From the NCBI GenBank assembly GCA_958298945.1, contig OY282605.1, positions 42,262,811 to 42,326,810 on the forward strand: a DNA stretch of 64,000 bases, read 5' to 3'. Below, piece after piece: positions 35,036 to 47,290 of this stretch. Both the position numbers and the translations under genes were made by a program. This DNA comes from Atherix ibis (lineage: Eukaryota; Arthropoda; Insecta; Diptera; Athericidae). Under the pieces are notes generated by a model. The model saw only the letters and a list, made by a program, of their open reading frames with translations. It was not told where the DNA came from and searched no databases. Every line of letters begins with the position of its first letter. Position 1 is the first letter of the stretch.

Positions 35036-36500
35036 ACATAAATGTGTAAATATCAAATTAAAAAAAAATCCAAATCTCATTATTTTTCTTTCTCACATCG
35101 TACATAAATTCATATATATTTTTACGGATAACTCCGCAGCTATATCCACATTTGTAAAAAAAAAATTTTAATGGTTTTTTTTCCCCTATAGCGATGTATA
35201 TGTGCCCCAAAGCTATCAACCACAATAAAAACTTGAATGTGTATTGGCAAAATTTGGGAAAACCATCGCCAATTTATATAATGAAAACATTTCATTTTAT
35301 ATCGATTTCGTGAAGCGTGAAATTGGAAAATGTTGAATTAGCAGCCCCCCAAAAATATAGCAGATAGCAACAAGGCTTTTCTTGGCCACATAAATTAGGC
35401 GAAAATTGTCAAACGTTCTGGTCAGTGACCAGAGAGCCACTTACACGAATGGTAGGCACTCCATTGTCCGACAATAGTCATCCACAGATAGTGCTTGAAC
35501 GAATCGCTATAGAGTAATTTTTGGAGTATAAAACCTTTTAGATGTTTTAATAGGATTGAAAAAGAACTACCACTTGAACGGCAAATGACAGTATCAAGAC
35601 TATAAAATAATCCAAGGCATTTGTCTTCTTAAATACACATAAAAATGAAAAGTATGGTAGGCTACTTGAAGAATTCGCCTTTGTGGTAGTATTGCCACTC
35701 CTTATCGGCGTTTAAATTGCTTATCCACGATACCATAAAACCGAATTAATGTACATCACATTTGAGAGTTCAACTCTTCAGCAATTATTTATTTTTATTT
35801 ACTAGCCAAAAGAATTACCCATTTATGTCTATAAATATCCTATATTTATATTAAATATTTATTTATTTGTATAGCAAAAGTAGAAAAATAAACAAAAATT
35901 CCGATTATTATTTTTGCAAGTTTTTTCAACAAGCTGGTAATTATTTTTTGTACTATACGAATAGACGACTTTTCCGCAAACAATTTTTATAATTCTCAAA
36001 CCCATATCCTTTTTCATGGCCGCACTGATTTTTGTTTACATTTACATTCCCGATTCAACTTGCCAAACCAATTCAGTTGGAAGCCAATTTGAATAAAATA
36101 ACAAAAATTCCCACTGACTATCTGCGTCATTCGATACATGATTTTGTTATCATAAAATGCTTCAATTTACATAAATGCGACTGATGAAGGCATTGTTTCT
36201 GTAAAAATAAATTAACCCATTTTTTTAAAAACGGATTACTTTTCTGACAAGGATGATTCTCGGTGATGACATGAATTTGTCTACGCACATAAGTGTTTGA
36301 ATATTTTTTGAAGTCGGAAACCTTCATTTTATTTATTTCTCAATTTTCTTAACAAAATCCTTCACTTTATCTAATTTCTCAATCATCGAATCCCAACTTT
36401 TCGAATGATATTTGCAGCTAACTGATGATGTGAAATTTAATTAAATATCACCCAACCACACTAGTATTCCTCAAGAAAGTATCTTAGCTCCTACAATATA
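35036..36500. other. spacer, no gene seen
   Basis: No coding resemblance. 35170-35620 is somewhat less AT-rich without a readable frame. Confidence 0.45.
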
Positions 36501-37757
36501 CGAGGGTCGTTCAATAAGTCCTTAGAAAAAAAAGGAAAAAAACTTTTTAAAAAAAAAAACTTTTTTTAGTTTTTAACATAATGTCCTTGTAGCTCTATAC
36601 ACTTTCCCAACCGTTTTTCCAAAATGTTTATCCCGTCCAAAAAATAGGATTTCGGAAGTTCTGCAAAATACTCATCCGTTTGAGCAATGACGTCCTCGTT
36701 GGAAGTGAACCGTCGTCCGCCAAGCCATTTATCCAGATTGGGGAAAAGAAAATAGTCACTCGGGGCCAAATCTGGTGAATAAGCGGGATGCTGCAACAAT
36801 TCCATTCTCAATTCCACAATTTTGGCCATGGAAACAGCGCAGGTGTGCACACGCGCATTGTCCTGATGCAAGAGGATTTTTTTCTTCTTCAGGTGGGGGC
36901 GTTTCTCTTTGTTTTTTTTCGCTCAACCGTTGCAATAACGACGCGTAATACGCTCCTGTTATTGTTTTTCCTTTTTCCAAGTAGTCGATAAAAATGATGC
37001 CCTGCGAATCCTAAAAGACCGTGGCCATCACCTTCCCGGCCGATGGCACAGTTTTTGCCTTCTTCGGAGCCCGTTCACCCTTGAAAATCCACTGTGATGA
37101 CTGTCTCTTCAATTCTGGAGTGTAGTAGTGTATCCAGGCTTCGTCCACAGTGACATATCGGCGAAGGAATTCGGCAGGATTGCGATGAAAGAGTGCCAAC
37201 ATAGCCTCAGAGTCCACTACACGATTGCGCTTATTCTCCTCTGAGAGCAAACGCGGCACCCATCTTGACGAAATTTTTTTCACAGACAATTTTCCATGCA
37301 AAATTGAGGCGACTGTAACTTGTGATATGCCCGTGGCCTCAACTAATTCGCGCACTTTAATTCGCCGATCGTTCAAAATCAGATCGTGGTTTTTGTCGAT
37401 GATTTCAGGAGTAGACACCTCAACTGGGCGTCCTGAACGATGTTCATCTTTTGTGGATGAACGGCCACGTTTAAATTCATTCACCCAATTGTAAACCATC
37501 GCAAACACAGGTGCAGATGTGCCATGAACTGCATCCAACTCGGCTTTGATTTCTTTCGGGCTTAAGCCTTTCAAATGGAGATGTTTGATGACAGCCCATA
37601 ACTCGCTTTTTTCCATTGTTATGCACAAATAAATGTCGTTAACTTTAAAAGACGATAGAAATTGACCTACGCTATAATGCTACTTACAAAAAAAATCTTT
37701 ACCGACACTACGAGCGCTATTTTTTGGATTTTCTAAGGACTTATTGAACGACCCTCG
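36501..37757 (-). mobile_element. mariner (cecropia-like), 1257 bp, matching ends
   Basis: The left end begins CGAGGGTCGTTCAATAAGTC and the right end, in reverse complement, is the same for about 27 bases. TA flanks the left end (36499-36500); on the right the flanking bases are TT, so the duplication has decayed there. The length is that of a complete mariner. A truncated sibling with the same left end starts at 61659. Confidence 0.92.
36566..37616 (-). pseudogene. mariner transposase, one stop and one frameshift
   Basis: Starts MEKSELWAVIKHLHLKGLSP at 37616. Both helix-turn-helix regions are readable (SPKEIKAELDAVHGT; KVRELVEATGISQVTVASIL), followed by SSRWVPRLLSEENKRNR. YVTVDEAWIHYYTPE holds the first Asp. 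After SAGKVMATVF a TAG replaces Trp (37011-37013). DSQGIIFIDYLEKGKTITGA then reads on. An extra base in an A run near 36920 shifts the frame. LLHQDNARVHT (second Asp) and YSPDLAPSDYFLFPNL (third Asp, 34 residues on) follow to GHYVKN at 36566. Only these two lesions are obvious. Confidence 0.92.
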
Positions 37758-37794
37758 TTTTAAATGATTGCTTATGAAAAAAGAATTCGATTGA

Positions 37795-38636
37795 TTCTGT
37801 CCAGTAGTTTTTGATTGACACCCTTTTAAATATTGAAAGTAAAAAACTGCATTTTCGGCATATTTTCAATTTTTACTATAGAAAAGATAAAAATGTTGTT
37901 CAAGCAAGAAAAAAATGATCCGATGTGTATGGAGAAGATGTGTTAAGTGAGCGCCAGTGCCAAAACTGGTTTGTAAAATTTCGATCCGACAATTTTGATC
38001 TCAAAGCTGATGAAGACACAATAAAGGAATTAATTGATGCAAACTGGCGAATAAGTGCTCGTGAGATCGTTGAGAGATTAAATTTATCGAATACGACCGT
38101 TCATGATCATTTGAAACGGCTAGGTTTAATCTCAAATTTTGACATATGGGTTCCTCATCTTCTTACGGAAAAAAATTTGTTCCGTCGCATTGACGTTTGT
38201 GATTTGCTTCTCAAACGCCAAAAAAATGATCCATTTTTGAAGCATATCATCACTGGGGACGAGAAATGAGTTGTCTACAACAATGTTATGGGTAAAAGAT
38301 CCTGGAGTAGAAAAGATGAACCGGCTTAAAGCTCTTCGAAAGCCAATATTCATCAAAAAAAGGTTATGCTATCTGTTTGGTGGGATTTCAAAAGAACCTT
38401 TTTTTTTGAGCTTCTACCGAGCAACACAACGATCAATTCTGAAGTGTATTGTCATCAGTTGGACAAATTGAATGATTCACTTCAAGAAAAAAGGCTTCCC
38501 ACCGCCATACCCTCCATACTTTGCAGATTTAGTGCATCTTCCGATTATCATTTGTTCTGGTCTCTACAAAATGAACAGAAAAAATACTGTTTAATGAACA
38601 AAAAAAAAATTGAAATTCTTAATTTAATACAATAAA
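37795..38636 (+). pseudogene. mariner transposase relic (family with TTGGGTTGTCCGG ends)
   Basis: The upstream part (37815-37915) matches the start of the transposase in the copy at 45002-45637. The readable frame 37925-38269 gives YGEDVLSERQCQNWFVKFRS, then LIDANWRISAREIVERLNLS and TTVHDHLKRLGLIS, DIWVPHLLTE and HIITGDEK, with the first catalytic Asp. Trp is then replaced by a stop (TGA at 38268). Next come MLSVWWDFKRTFFFELLPSN, VYCHQLDKLNDSLQEKR and ASSDYHLFWSLQN (third Asp). The block with the second Asp is deleted near 38500. No terminal repeats remain. Confidence 0.85.
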
Positions 38637-38654
38637 CCTGACAATATTTTATAG

Positions 38655-38850
38655 AAACACATTGATGGCCTACAAAATTGGTTGCGAAAATAGAAAATAA
38701 AAATTAATGAGCAAAAATGCATTCATATCAAATCTACCCTTCGTCAAGGACTATAACCTAATATTAGACACCTAAATAACAGTTTTATACTGTTAATAGA
38801 TAAAGCTTGATATTTAGAACTCTATGTAGACAACCGATGAACTGCAAGGA
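38655..38850 (+). pseudogene. Jockey-like reverse transcriptase scrap
   Basis: The plus strand reads HIDGLQNWLRK, then KIKINEQKCIHIK and, further on, YLELYVDNR, matching the post-YADD block of Jockey-type RTs (LQ-WL-KW-IKINE-KS; YLGL-LD-RLTW). It touches the end of the mariner relic on its left and the 3' tail of the opposite-strand LINE on its right. Confidence 0.6.
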
Positions 38851-38934
38851 CATTTAGATAAACTGTCAAATATAATATGACCCAGATTTGACACACTTAA
38901 ACCTAAAAAGTCTTTTTTTAGATATATAAATACC

Positions 38935-41900
38935 TTTTTTTTTTTATAGTTTCATTTATTTATTATTCAGTAATAGTGGTGGTGGTGTTCATATGAAACT
39001 TACAACTAAAGAACCACTGTAGATTTTTATTTTTCTTAACCTACTGATTCACGATGGAATACTCTAGGTTACTTAAGCTATTATATTATTACAAGGTTTT
39101 TCCTAAGTCTATTGAAATTTAAGTTTCTCTAATTATCTATTATATTTTTTTTTTAACATATACTACTAAAAATTTTAAAAAAACGTAGTCCATTTATTAT
39201 TGTTTTGTATATTGTTACTTAGCCTAAAAGAAAGAATTTACACCTAATTTACAACTACCCATACCCAATACTTATAACTAATCCATAACCCAAGTGATAT
39301 TTTGGTTAAACTTCGTCGATCCACCAGCATCGCGTTTTTGTTTTCTTTTTGTCTCTTGTCGATATTTCTGTGTTATATTGTAGAGTATTTATGTTTCTGT
39401 TGTTTGCAATATTCCTTGGAATTTTTTTGTCTGATGCTCTGCGTTTGGTGTGGAATAAAATTGGGATCTTATTTGCGTCTTGATATATGCGTGTTTATCC
39501 AAAAAGATGAAAGCTTCAGGGGGTATGAAACCTGTGTCCATGCTATATTGAATGTACTGATCATCTGGGTATATTGCATGTCCTATTAAGCTATTGTTTT
39601 CAGCAAGTTGCGCACTGTTAAAATGTTTCCTACAAAGAGAGATTATATGGTTATCTATCCTAATTATGTTTGCCCAGTTATAAATCGTTTTATTAGAGAT
39701 ATAGTGTTTGTAGTTTGTGTTTGGCTTTCGGTATTTTCCAAGGCATGCTCGCAGACATTTCCTTTCGTAAATTCTAAATTTCTCCATTAGTGACGCGCTT
39801 ACGTTGTACCAAATTTGGCTACCGTAACATAGTATTGGTCTGATTATAACCTGATAAGCGATAATTTTGACTCTGGAAGAAATGAGTCTTGAATAAAACA
39901 GTTTGTTGGCGATCCTAAACGCTTTATTTGCTTTTTCAAGAGCTTTTTTAATGTGGTCGGTAAAGTTTAAGTTGTTTTTGAACCATATGCCCAAGTAACG
40001 AACACAGGACTTGTTATTGCAAGTTTCGCCATTATCTGCTCTAATGCAAAATTGCTTCCAATTTTGCCGAACCGAGGTATGACACGACTCAATTTTATTT
40101 CGAAATAATATCGACTCACACTTACTATAGTTAATTCTTAAGCGCCAAGAGTTAACGAAGTCCTGTGTGATTTTGAACATTTTTTGCAGATTAGCTTGTA
40201 TATTAGTTAGTTTGCGGTCAGCAGTGTACAATGTTATATCGTCTGCAAAAGCTAATGTAAATGTTTAACCTGGCAGGTTGTTCAGTTTCTTTAACAAGTC
40301 GTTTATGTAGATAATGAATAGCGTTGGTGATGTTACAGTTCCTTGTTGTAAACCATTGTTAATGCTGTATTTTTTGCTTTGTCCAGCTCCATTTATTTCA
40401 ACTGTGAATGTTTTGTTGGAAATCATATTAGAAACTGTTTTTATTAAGCACGGTTGGAAGTTATTTTTTATCAGTTTAAAGATTAAAGCTTCAGTCCATA
40501 CTGAGGTAAAAGCATCGGATAAATCGACTAATAGCGCCCCGACACATTCTTTATTATTTATGTACCAGCATATATCCGACATGAGTTTGTTAGCTGAATG
40601 AATTGTAGAGTGGCCCATTCTGAATCCAAATTGATTTTCTACTAAAATATTGTTGTTGTTTACTGAGTGTAAAATAGAGTCCTGTATGATTTTCTCGAAA
40701 ATTTTACTGATGCTAGGCGTAAGACTGATGGGTCTGAAGTTGTTCGGGTCAGATGAATCTTTCCCCGGCTTTTTGATAGCTATTACTTTCGCTTCTTTCC
40801 AGCACGATGGAAAGTAATAATTGTTGAGAGCGTTGTTAAATATTGTGACGTAATCGAGGATAACTATATCAGTCAAATGCTTGAGGATTATATTTGGGAT
40901 GTTGTCAGGACCTGAAGATGTTTTGCTCTTAAGATTTCTAAAACAATATATTGCTTTGTCGGAGGTGGTGAAGTAATTATCTGTTTGGTGTTCTTCAATA
41001 TTATTCGCAATTAATTTATTTGAAAAATTTCTCACATTAAGAAAAATATGTTGTTGTTTAAACTGCCTCACTGTTTCTCGTATTTCGGTGTTGAGTAATT
41101 CGTTTGCACTAGCATGTAATGTGTGTTTAGTTTGGAACGTGAGACCCAAAATATTGCTCATATGGTTATAATTGTCGATGATAAAGTTATTTTCTTCGTC
41201 TTTTTGTAGTTCATCAGTGTTGATTCCTGCATCGGTCAATAGGTTTATTTGGTTTATGTTAATTTTTAGTGGCTTGTTTATGGTGGTGTCTTTTTTTCTA
41301 AATATTTTGTTTAGTGTAGGAAACATATCCGTGTTGGAAGGTGAAATGTTTTTTAATTTATTTTCCCAGTGTTTGCTCGCTATTAATCTGTAGTTTTGGT
41401 TAATTAATGAATCTAAGTTTGATATAAAAGCCTTAGTCCTTAGGAGGTTGGGGTCGTCATTTCTGCAGTTGGTCCTATACATTTTGTGAAGGTCGCGAAT
41501 CAAAGCTTTTTTTGTTTTTTGCACTTTTAAAATTAGGGTCGTATTAAACTTATCTAGATGATTGTAGATTTTGAGTTTAGGTACCGTTTTTTTGATAGTG
41601 TCCTTGATTATTTGGTCTAGCGTGTTGATACGATTGTTGATTTCTTCATTGTTAAGATTTCTATTATTTGGAACATAGCCTGTGTCTACTCCTGTATGCT
41701 CCAGATATTTTTTATGTAATTCTTTTTGAAACTTTCGCCAGTTTGTTCGTTTGAAATCAAGGCGATCTTTAATATGTTGCGTGTTGAGTATGTTATCGTT
41801 ATCGGATTCGGTGCTTATGTTAAATAGTAATGCACGATGGTCGCTATCATAAGTAAGCGTTCTGAGTAGAGAGGTTGATCTATCGGCATCGAAGGTTACT

Positions 41901-42540
41901 CTATTATCAGCTATGCAAATATCTAAGTAAGAGCCGCATCTGGGGTACGAAGGATTTTTGCTGTAGTATAGCCTAGGTTTATATTTTATATTGTTATTTT
42001 GTAACCAAGTTTTTATAAAGTTTCCCCTGGTGTTGTTGCTTTTATTATTCCATGTTGTGTGTTTGGCATTTATATCACCAGCCATGATGTATTTGATGTT
42101 ACATTTATCGAGCTGTAAATCCTTGAAGAGTATTTCGAATTCTTCGGCAAATTCGTTATTGTGGCTATCAGGAGCATAGGCCGAAACTATGATGAGCTTT
42201 TCTCCGTTTGATATGTTTAAGGAAATTGTTGTTGTTTCAAGGCAGTTGAAAGTTTTTAGTCTCGGCAGATTTATTTCTTTGTAACTCATTTTTTTGTTTA
42301 TTAGTATGGCCGTACCTCCTCCTAGAGTTGAATTTGGTCTGTCCGTTCTAATTATGTTAAAATTCTCAATTTTCAATTTTCTATTTAAATTAAGTTTAGT
42401 TTCGGATAAAAGTACTAGATCTGGGTTATGTTTATCTAAAAATGTTTTCAGGAAGTGTTGTTTATGTAGCGCTACGATTGAATTGACGTTTATTGTTATG
42501 ATTATATATAAATACCTACCGACGTTTGAAATGACAATAA
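38935..42540 (-). mobile_element. Jockey-like LINE with near-intact ORF2
   Basis: A minus-strand LINE ending in an A run (T run at 38935-38945 on the plus strand), with a 3' UTR of about 440 bp and an ORF2 covering endonuclease and reverse transcriptase. No ORF1 (gag-like) could be found upstream of about 42540, so the copy is 5'-truncated at or near the start of ORF2. It is the longest coding structure in the window and one of the best preserved. Confidence 0.88.
39389..42530 (-). pseudogene. LINE ORF2: endonuclease plus reverse transcriptase, one in-frame stop
   Basis: One continuous frame of about 1045 codons. The endonuclease starts with HKQHFLKTFLDKHNPDLVLL, SETKLNLNRK (metal-binding Glu), then AGDINAKHTTWN, SYLDICIAD and YDSDHRALLF, the catalytic Asp-His pair of the APE type. 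The RT has FRPISLTPSISKIFEKII, NQFGFRMGHSTIHSANKL, LLVDLSDAFTSVW (motif A) and NGLQQGTVTSPTLFIIYIND (motif B). A TAA (40265-40267) follows LNNLPG, and the same frame continues TFTLAFADDITLYTADRKL with motif C intact. It ends GILQTTET at 39389. The stop is the only lesion I see; readthrough or a sequencing error are alternatives to true inactivation. Confidence 0.88.
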
Positions 42541-42860
42541 AAAGAATTAATTATACCACAATTTTTACTCATAGTATACCATTATGGAAAATGGTTTTTA
42601 AAAAAAAAAATATCTTTCCTTAAAAAAAATGCTGCAAAAAATCAATGGGGATGAGAATTTTTTACACTATCCACTGTCTAAAAAATTGTAGCTCCTAAAT
42701 TTCATATTGAAGTATTAATAGCTGACCAGTAAAATCAAAAACACATCATATTTTCAACAAAAATAGAAGCTTCAGAATAAAACTTTTCTTCTTCCCTGAG
42801 TTTGGCAAACCAGACGCATTAATTATATCGATAAGGATTACCACAAGAAAAGTCGGAGAA
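42541..42860. other. spacer, no gene seen
   Basis: No coding resemblance. Confidence 0.4.
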
Positions 42861-43340
42861 AGAATGAAAACGGACCACAATCAGAGCTTTTCAATATCTA
42901 TAACGGTCTCCAGTAAGGGTCTTCGATATTATGGGTTATTCAGTAAGGGCTGCACGAGTGGTCTTCAGCAATATTAAACTGGGGGGCAAAAAATTCTGGA
43001 CTGCACAAAAGAAAGTAGATGGTGCTATCGTTCATGTCAAGAACAAGAGCAAATATCAAAAGCTCCGTGCAGATAGGAGGCTATAGCTTTCAAAGAGTTA
43101 AACATTCTCCAACTTGGGGTCAAGGGTTGCAAACGATATCAACATGTTACCTTCGCAAACTTCAATTTTCAGTAAAAATTATAGCCAACTCTTAGGCGCG
43201 TTCGAAAGTTGAATTCTCTGAAGAATCTTTGGCACAACCACCCGATTATGGCTAAAATCAAACGCAACAGATTGTGGTAGGGTAGACAGAGTATCTATAC
43301 GGACAAGGAAGATCGTGCAACGAAAAGTCTACAAACAAGG
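42860..43340 (+). pseudogene. possible RTE-like LINE C-terminal relic
   Basis: Plus-strand pieces NLGSRVANDINMLPS, then SQLLGAFES(stop)I and RIFGTT resemble the end of an RTE-type ORF (LGS-VT-DN; LGAFERKILRKIFG), followed near 43320-43350 by QGRPCLQ (family form RRGRPRL). Several stops and frame changes are present. The order of blocks is right, but the match is weak. Confidence 0.45.
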
Positions 43341-44279
43341 TAGGCCTTGTCTTCAATAGAATGGCGGTGTTAGTCAGGGTGTTAAGATCATGTTGGAATT
43401 GTAAAACTAGAAGATAACGGTATAAAAACCGGTTGGCTGACATACCTGAGGACTTCCTATTATTGAACATTTGAAGCTGATGATAGAAAAGTGCAAAATT
43501 TATACCCACATTCTTGAGAAGAAAATAATCAAAACTTGTAAATACATTTTTAAAATAGTTAAAATAATTATCAACATTAAATACAAGAGCCCTACAAAAA
43601 TCCCCACCCATTAATAAATGATGGAGTAAATTTTTAAGGATAAAAGAATGTTTTTTTTTTGATTATTAGTAAAAAATTATCAATCAAATCTCGTCCAAAT
43701 GTTCAAAACACACTCGCACACAATATATCATCAAATTTATATGATTATTAATAATGAACTGGCCTGTACCAGTAATTTTTCATATAATTTTAATTTTGGG
43801 GAAATAAATTAGTTTCATAAATAATTAATTCGAAGCAATTAAGTGCATACGGTGACCGTCCATTATTCTTATAAACTGCCGATGTCACCGAGTCTAGACT
43901 TTCTTTTCCATTCACTTCGGAATATGAACATATACAAAATATCCTAAAAGATACTCTTCTGAATATTAGGAAAAGCTCCTTTTTCCTTTAGTTTTGTTTT
44001 TATAAATTATATACACTCTTCAAGCACAATAACATTAAGGATCGTTGCTTTAAGAATTTTATTTATTATTAAACATAACGTTTATCATTTGCATTTATAT
44101 TTTTGCATTAGTCAAGGATGATAAGTGGAATTTTCTTTTTTTCGTTCCCTTTCACTTTCTTAATATAGAATAACTTTTAATATAGTTTAATTTAAGGCTA
44201 TTATCAAAAAGAATAGAAATTCTTAAAAATAAAAAATAAAAACTCTCCTTAAGAATTGACTTGAATTTTTACTAAGAAC

Positions 44280-44297
44280 TAGAGAGAGAGAGAGACA
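44280..44297 (+). repeat. (AG)n microsatellite
   Basis: About eight AG units in tandem, with one AC at the right end. Confidence 0.8.
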
Positions 44298-44535
44298 GAG
44301 TTGGAGTGTTAAAAGAGAATAAAACCAAAATGAAATATTTATTTTTGAGTCTATTAGAGCAGACAAACTTATGATTATGTAAGAAATTTTTCACAAATGT
44401 AGAGGAGACCATCAGACATACTTTGGGCGGAGTCAGCTTGCAAATGATAAATGGCCAGATACACCCTTGGATTTATATAAGTAAGGACGTTATCCTGAAC
44501 TTTAGAATGAATAATTACGCAATTTTGTTACATTA

Positions 44536-44584
44536 ACATATATATATATATGTATATATATGTTGTAAATATACATATATATTG
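44536..44584. repeat. AT-rich palindromic microsatellite
   Basis: ACATATATATATATATGTAT on the left is mirrored by ATACATATATAT on the right around a short TTGTAA centre, so it could extrude as a hairpin. Confidence 0.65.
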
Positions 44585-45001
44585 TGTGACGGATATGCCT
44601 TAAGCTTAAGGATTTCTGACATTCTCTGCTCCTCTTCATATTATTTTGCCCGTTATTTCATTTTCGACAAAACTTTCCACCAACTTTTTCCATTTGTTAT
44701 CAAAAATTTGTTCTTAAAGTCTAGTAATCTTCAAAATAAAGAAATTTTGCAAACAACAAAAAATCCCTAACGATATGAGTTAGAATGGAAAATATTTTTT
44801 TTATAGCAGATTATGAGGGACTATTGTTTACTAGAGGAGTAAGCATAAATTTTGAATGGAACTTTTCTTTTTTCGTAAAAATAGAATTTATTTAAATGAT
44901 CTTTTTAAAAAAAAATTCTATTAAAGCATATATACACGTATATTTTTTGTTGTTGGTAAAAATGAACTTTCTATAAAGTAGCGTTTGCTTTAAAGAAACT
45001 A

Positions 45002-45637
45002 TTAGGCTGTCCGGGAAGTAATTTCGTTTTTTTTTTTTATAAAATTAATATTTTATTCACATAAAAATGATCCAGTCTGATCCAATATTCTTTGGCATTT
45101 TTCTTGTAGTCTTTGGCGGCAAAAAACTGATCCAAGTCATTTTTGACCTCCTCATCTGAATTAAACGTTTTACCATCTAAAAAAAAATTTTTTACAGACC
45201 GGAATACATAACAATCGGCAGGCAAAAGGACTAAAGAGTATGGTGGGTGTAGCAGTATATCCCATTCAAGCTCTAAACGCTTTTGCTGAGCGGTCAAACT
45301 CTGTATGTGGTTTCGTATTATCCTGTTGGAAGTGCTTTGAGCCGGTTCATCTTTTCTACTCCAGGATTTTTTGCGCTTAATTTTTTTCTTGCTTGAACAC
45401 CATTTTTATCTTTTCTATAGTAAAAAAGTAAAATATCCTGAAAATGCGGTTTTTCACTTTCCATATTTAAAAGGGTATCAACCAAAAAGTAAGTTGCAAA
45501 TTTTTTTACAAGCAAGCCTTGCTATATCAGCGGTCAAAATACATATGATTATACGACTTAAGTATGAAGTTGGTTGTGAAAAAATATAATTAATTCCTCT
45601 ATTGGGAAATAACGAAGTTACTTTCCGGACAACCCAA
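45002..45637 (-). mobile_element. internally deleted mariner, 636 bp, TA flanks
   Basis: The right end, in reverse complement, begins TTGGGTTGTCCGGAAAGTAA. The left end reads TTAGGCTGTCCGGGAAGTAA, and both continue TTCG. TA is present at 45000-45001 and 45638-45639. About half of a normal mariner is missing. It is the same family as the relic at 37795-38636. Confidence 0.93.
45037..45515 (-). pseudogene. mariner transposase, both ends present, middle deleted
   Basis: The minus strand starts VDTLLNMESEKPHFQDILLF and YYRKDKNGVQARKKLSAK, the N-terminal helix. The sequence then jumps to NPGVEKMNRLKALP, a frame-shifted reading of KRSWSRKDEPAQS, which lies just after the first catalytic Asp. A second jump leads to the C-terminal part (45297-45037) with ELEWDILLHPPYSLVLLPADCYVFRS, where the third Asp is kept as PADCY, then GKTFNSDEEVKNDLDQFFAA. 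Both DNA-binding motif 2 and the first two catalytic Asp are gone. Confidence 0.88.
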
Positions 45638-45984
45638 TATTTACCATTAATCCCTTTAAAATAAAATAAATACTTTTAATTAATACTATTTTTATATTTA
45701 ATTTAAAATTCAACATTTCAAAATAGTAAAAAAATATTTGTAGAGTAAATAAAGGATGCGATATTTTTGTATGCGATATGTTAGAAATATAATCACTGAG
45801 AGTTAAGAAATTTCTTCTGTACGTTAATCCTTCTTAGATGTGCTGTAAAAAAGTTTCAATCTCGTCCTGTAACTATGTGATCCTATAAAGTGTGATAAAT
45901 GAAGTTATTAGAAAAAATAGAGCATCGAAATTTAGAGTCATTTTATATTCAAATATTTAACCTTAATAATTTTTTTATTAAGGT

Positions 45985-46330
45985 TGAATATTTCGCAAGA
46001 ATAGCTCAGAAAAATGGTGAAGCATTGGAAGGCCAACTTTGCTAAAAAAGGCCTTCGACATTGAAAACTGATGAATATTTCGAAGGAGTGATAGCTTTTG
46101 TGAGGTTAGACCGTTGATGATTATTTAAACTCCTTAAAAAGTTTCAGAAAATAAGATCTTTCACTAAAAATCGAATTTTCCATATACTTTGATGCTTCAC
46201 TATGATAACGTCCGGTGTCACAGGGCTAGCTAGATTAAAATTAAACCTCATAAATGTGTTTCCTCAGAGTTCTTTTTTTAAACTGATTTAAGTTTGCGAA
46301 ACTTTTTTATTTCCAAAAAACATATATAAG
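45985..46330 (+). pseudogene. mariner-like transposase relic
   Basis: The plus strand reads EKNGEALEGQLC, a stop, then KRPSTLKTDEYFEGVIAFVR, the linker before the second helix-turn-helix. LRLHYDNVRCHRAS at about 46180-46230 is the block with the second catalytic Asp, and a decayed tail follows near 46280-46320. The first part of the match, with STLKTDE, resembles the relic at 34546. An 18-bp inverted repeat around 45952-45992 sits at its left. Confidence 0.6.
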
Positions 46331-46379
46331 ATTTTCTCCGCCTTCAATTACTGACCCATTTTAGAAAGGCTTCACTCCA

Positions 46380-47290
46380 GGAGAAAGTCTTGGAATATAG
46401 TACACAGATCTAGCATCTGTTCATCGGCTTTGAAATCGCTTATGATACTATAGCCAGGGTAAAACTCTTTACACCCATAAGATAGTTTTGGCAACCCAAA
46501 AAAATTGATTAAACTGACTAGTCTAATATCCTCAATGGTCACCGGTAAGGAGACGCACTTTCGTACATGTTTTTTAAACTGGCACTGAAAAAAGTGATTT
46601 GGGACACAGAATAAGGCGTGATGGGTACCATCCTCGCTAAATCTGGGCAGCTCTTAGCATATGCTATAAAAGCTATACGAGGATCCTCCAACAAAAGCAT
46701 TAAATTTTGGGCTACCCATAAATGAATGCTAAACATAGTCCATAATGGCGGCGTTAGCGTCACAGCCAATAATAACATGGAATTATTTCGCTCGAAAATT
46801 TTTAACGTAAGATCGAAGCCTCTATGGTAAAAAACAATAGTGGTCATGTTTTTTTTTGGAAATTAGGTTTCCCAGCGAACACCATTACGAATTCTTGTCC
46901 GCGTTCGAGAGAAGGATTCTTTGAGAGATTTTTAGCCGCTTAGTCATTCATGAGGATGAACGATTTCAGAGCCTATTCAATGACAAAATCTTGGAGCATT
47001 AACGTAACCGTTCGGTTGTGGATAAAATTAAGCTCAATATGCCTGAACACTTAATCCGTATGGACGAGGAAAATTATGCCCAGAAAGTCTCTTTTGGCTT
47101 CACATATGGTCCCAAAAGACAAGGCAGGCCTACCTTTGGCTGAGCCAGGATTCTTAGAGCATGCTGGGAGTATCGAACTGGAAAATCACGATATAAATCC
47201 GAAACATCTGGGCTTCTTTAATACAGCAGGTCTACACTGAACTGCCATTTATCGAATCGTTGATTATGATGATGAAGGAATAAGAAAAGT
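46380..47290 (+). pseudogene. RTE-like LINE reverse transcriptase relic
   Basis: Plus-strand pieces in family order: FIGFEIAYDTI (motif A, family form FIDFEAAYDTI) at about 46420-46455, GDALSYMFFKLALKKVIWDT (motif B) at about 46548-46610, then GVMGTILAKSGQLLAYAIKA, where the catalytic YADD has become YAIK. LRILVRVREKDSLRDF follows near 46890-46940 and SLIMMMKE near 47250. This wording matches a LINE type widespread in insects. Frameshifts and stops are frequent. The endonuclease and 5' half are absent. Confidence 0.65.

Larger units (their letters stand above)
43341..45001. other. AT-rich spacer, simple repeats only
   Basis: No gene seen. It contains an (AG)n run at about 44280-44297 and an alternating AT/ATGT palindromic microsatellite at about 44536-44584. 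A minus-strand frame at 43258-43611 shows no known domain. Confidence 0.5.

Noticed and set aside
41172..42623. Plus-strand frames inside the Jockey-like ORF2
   Set aside because: Antisense shadows of a 700-codon frame with clear endonuclease and RT motifs.
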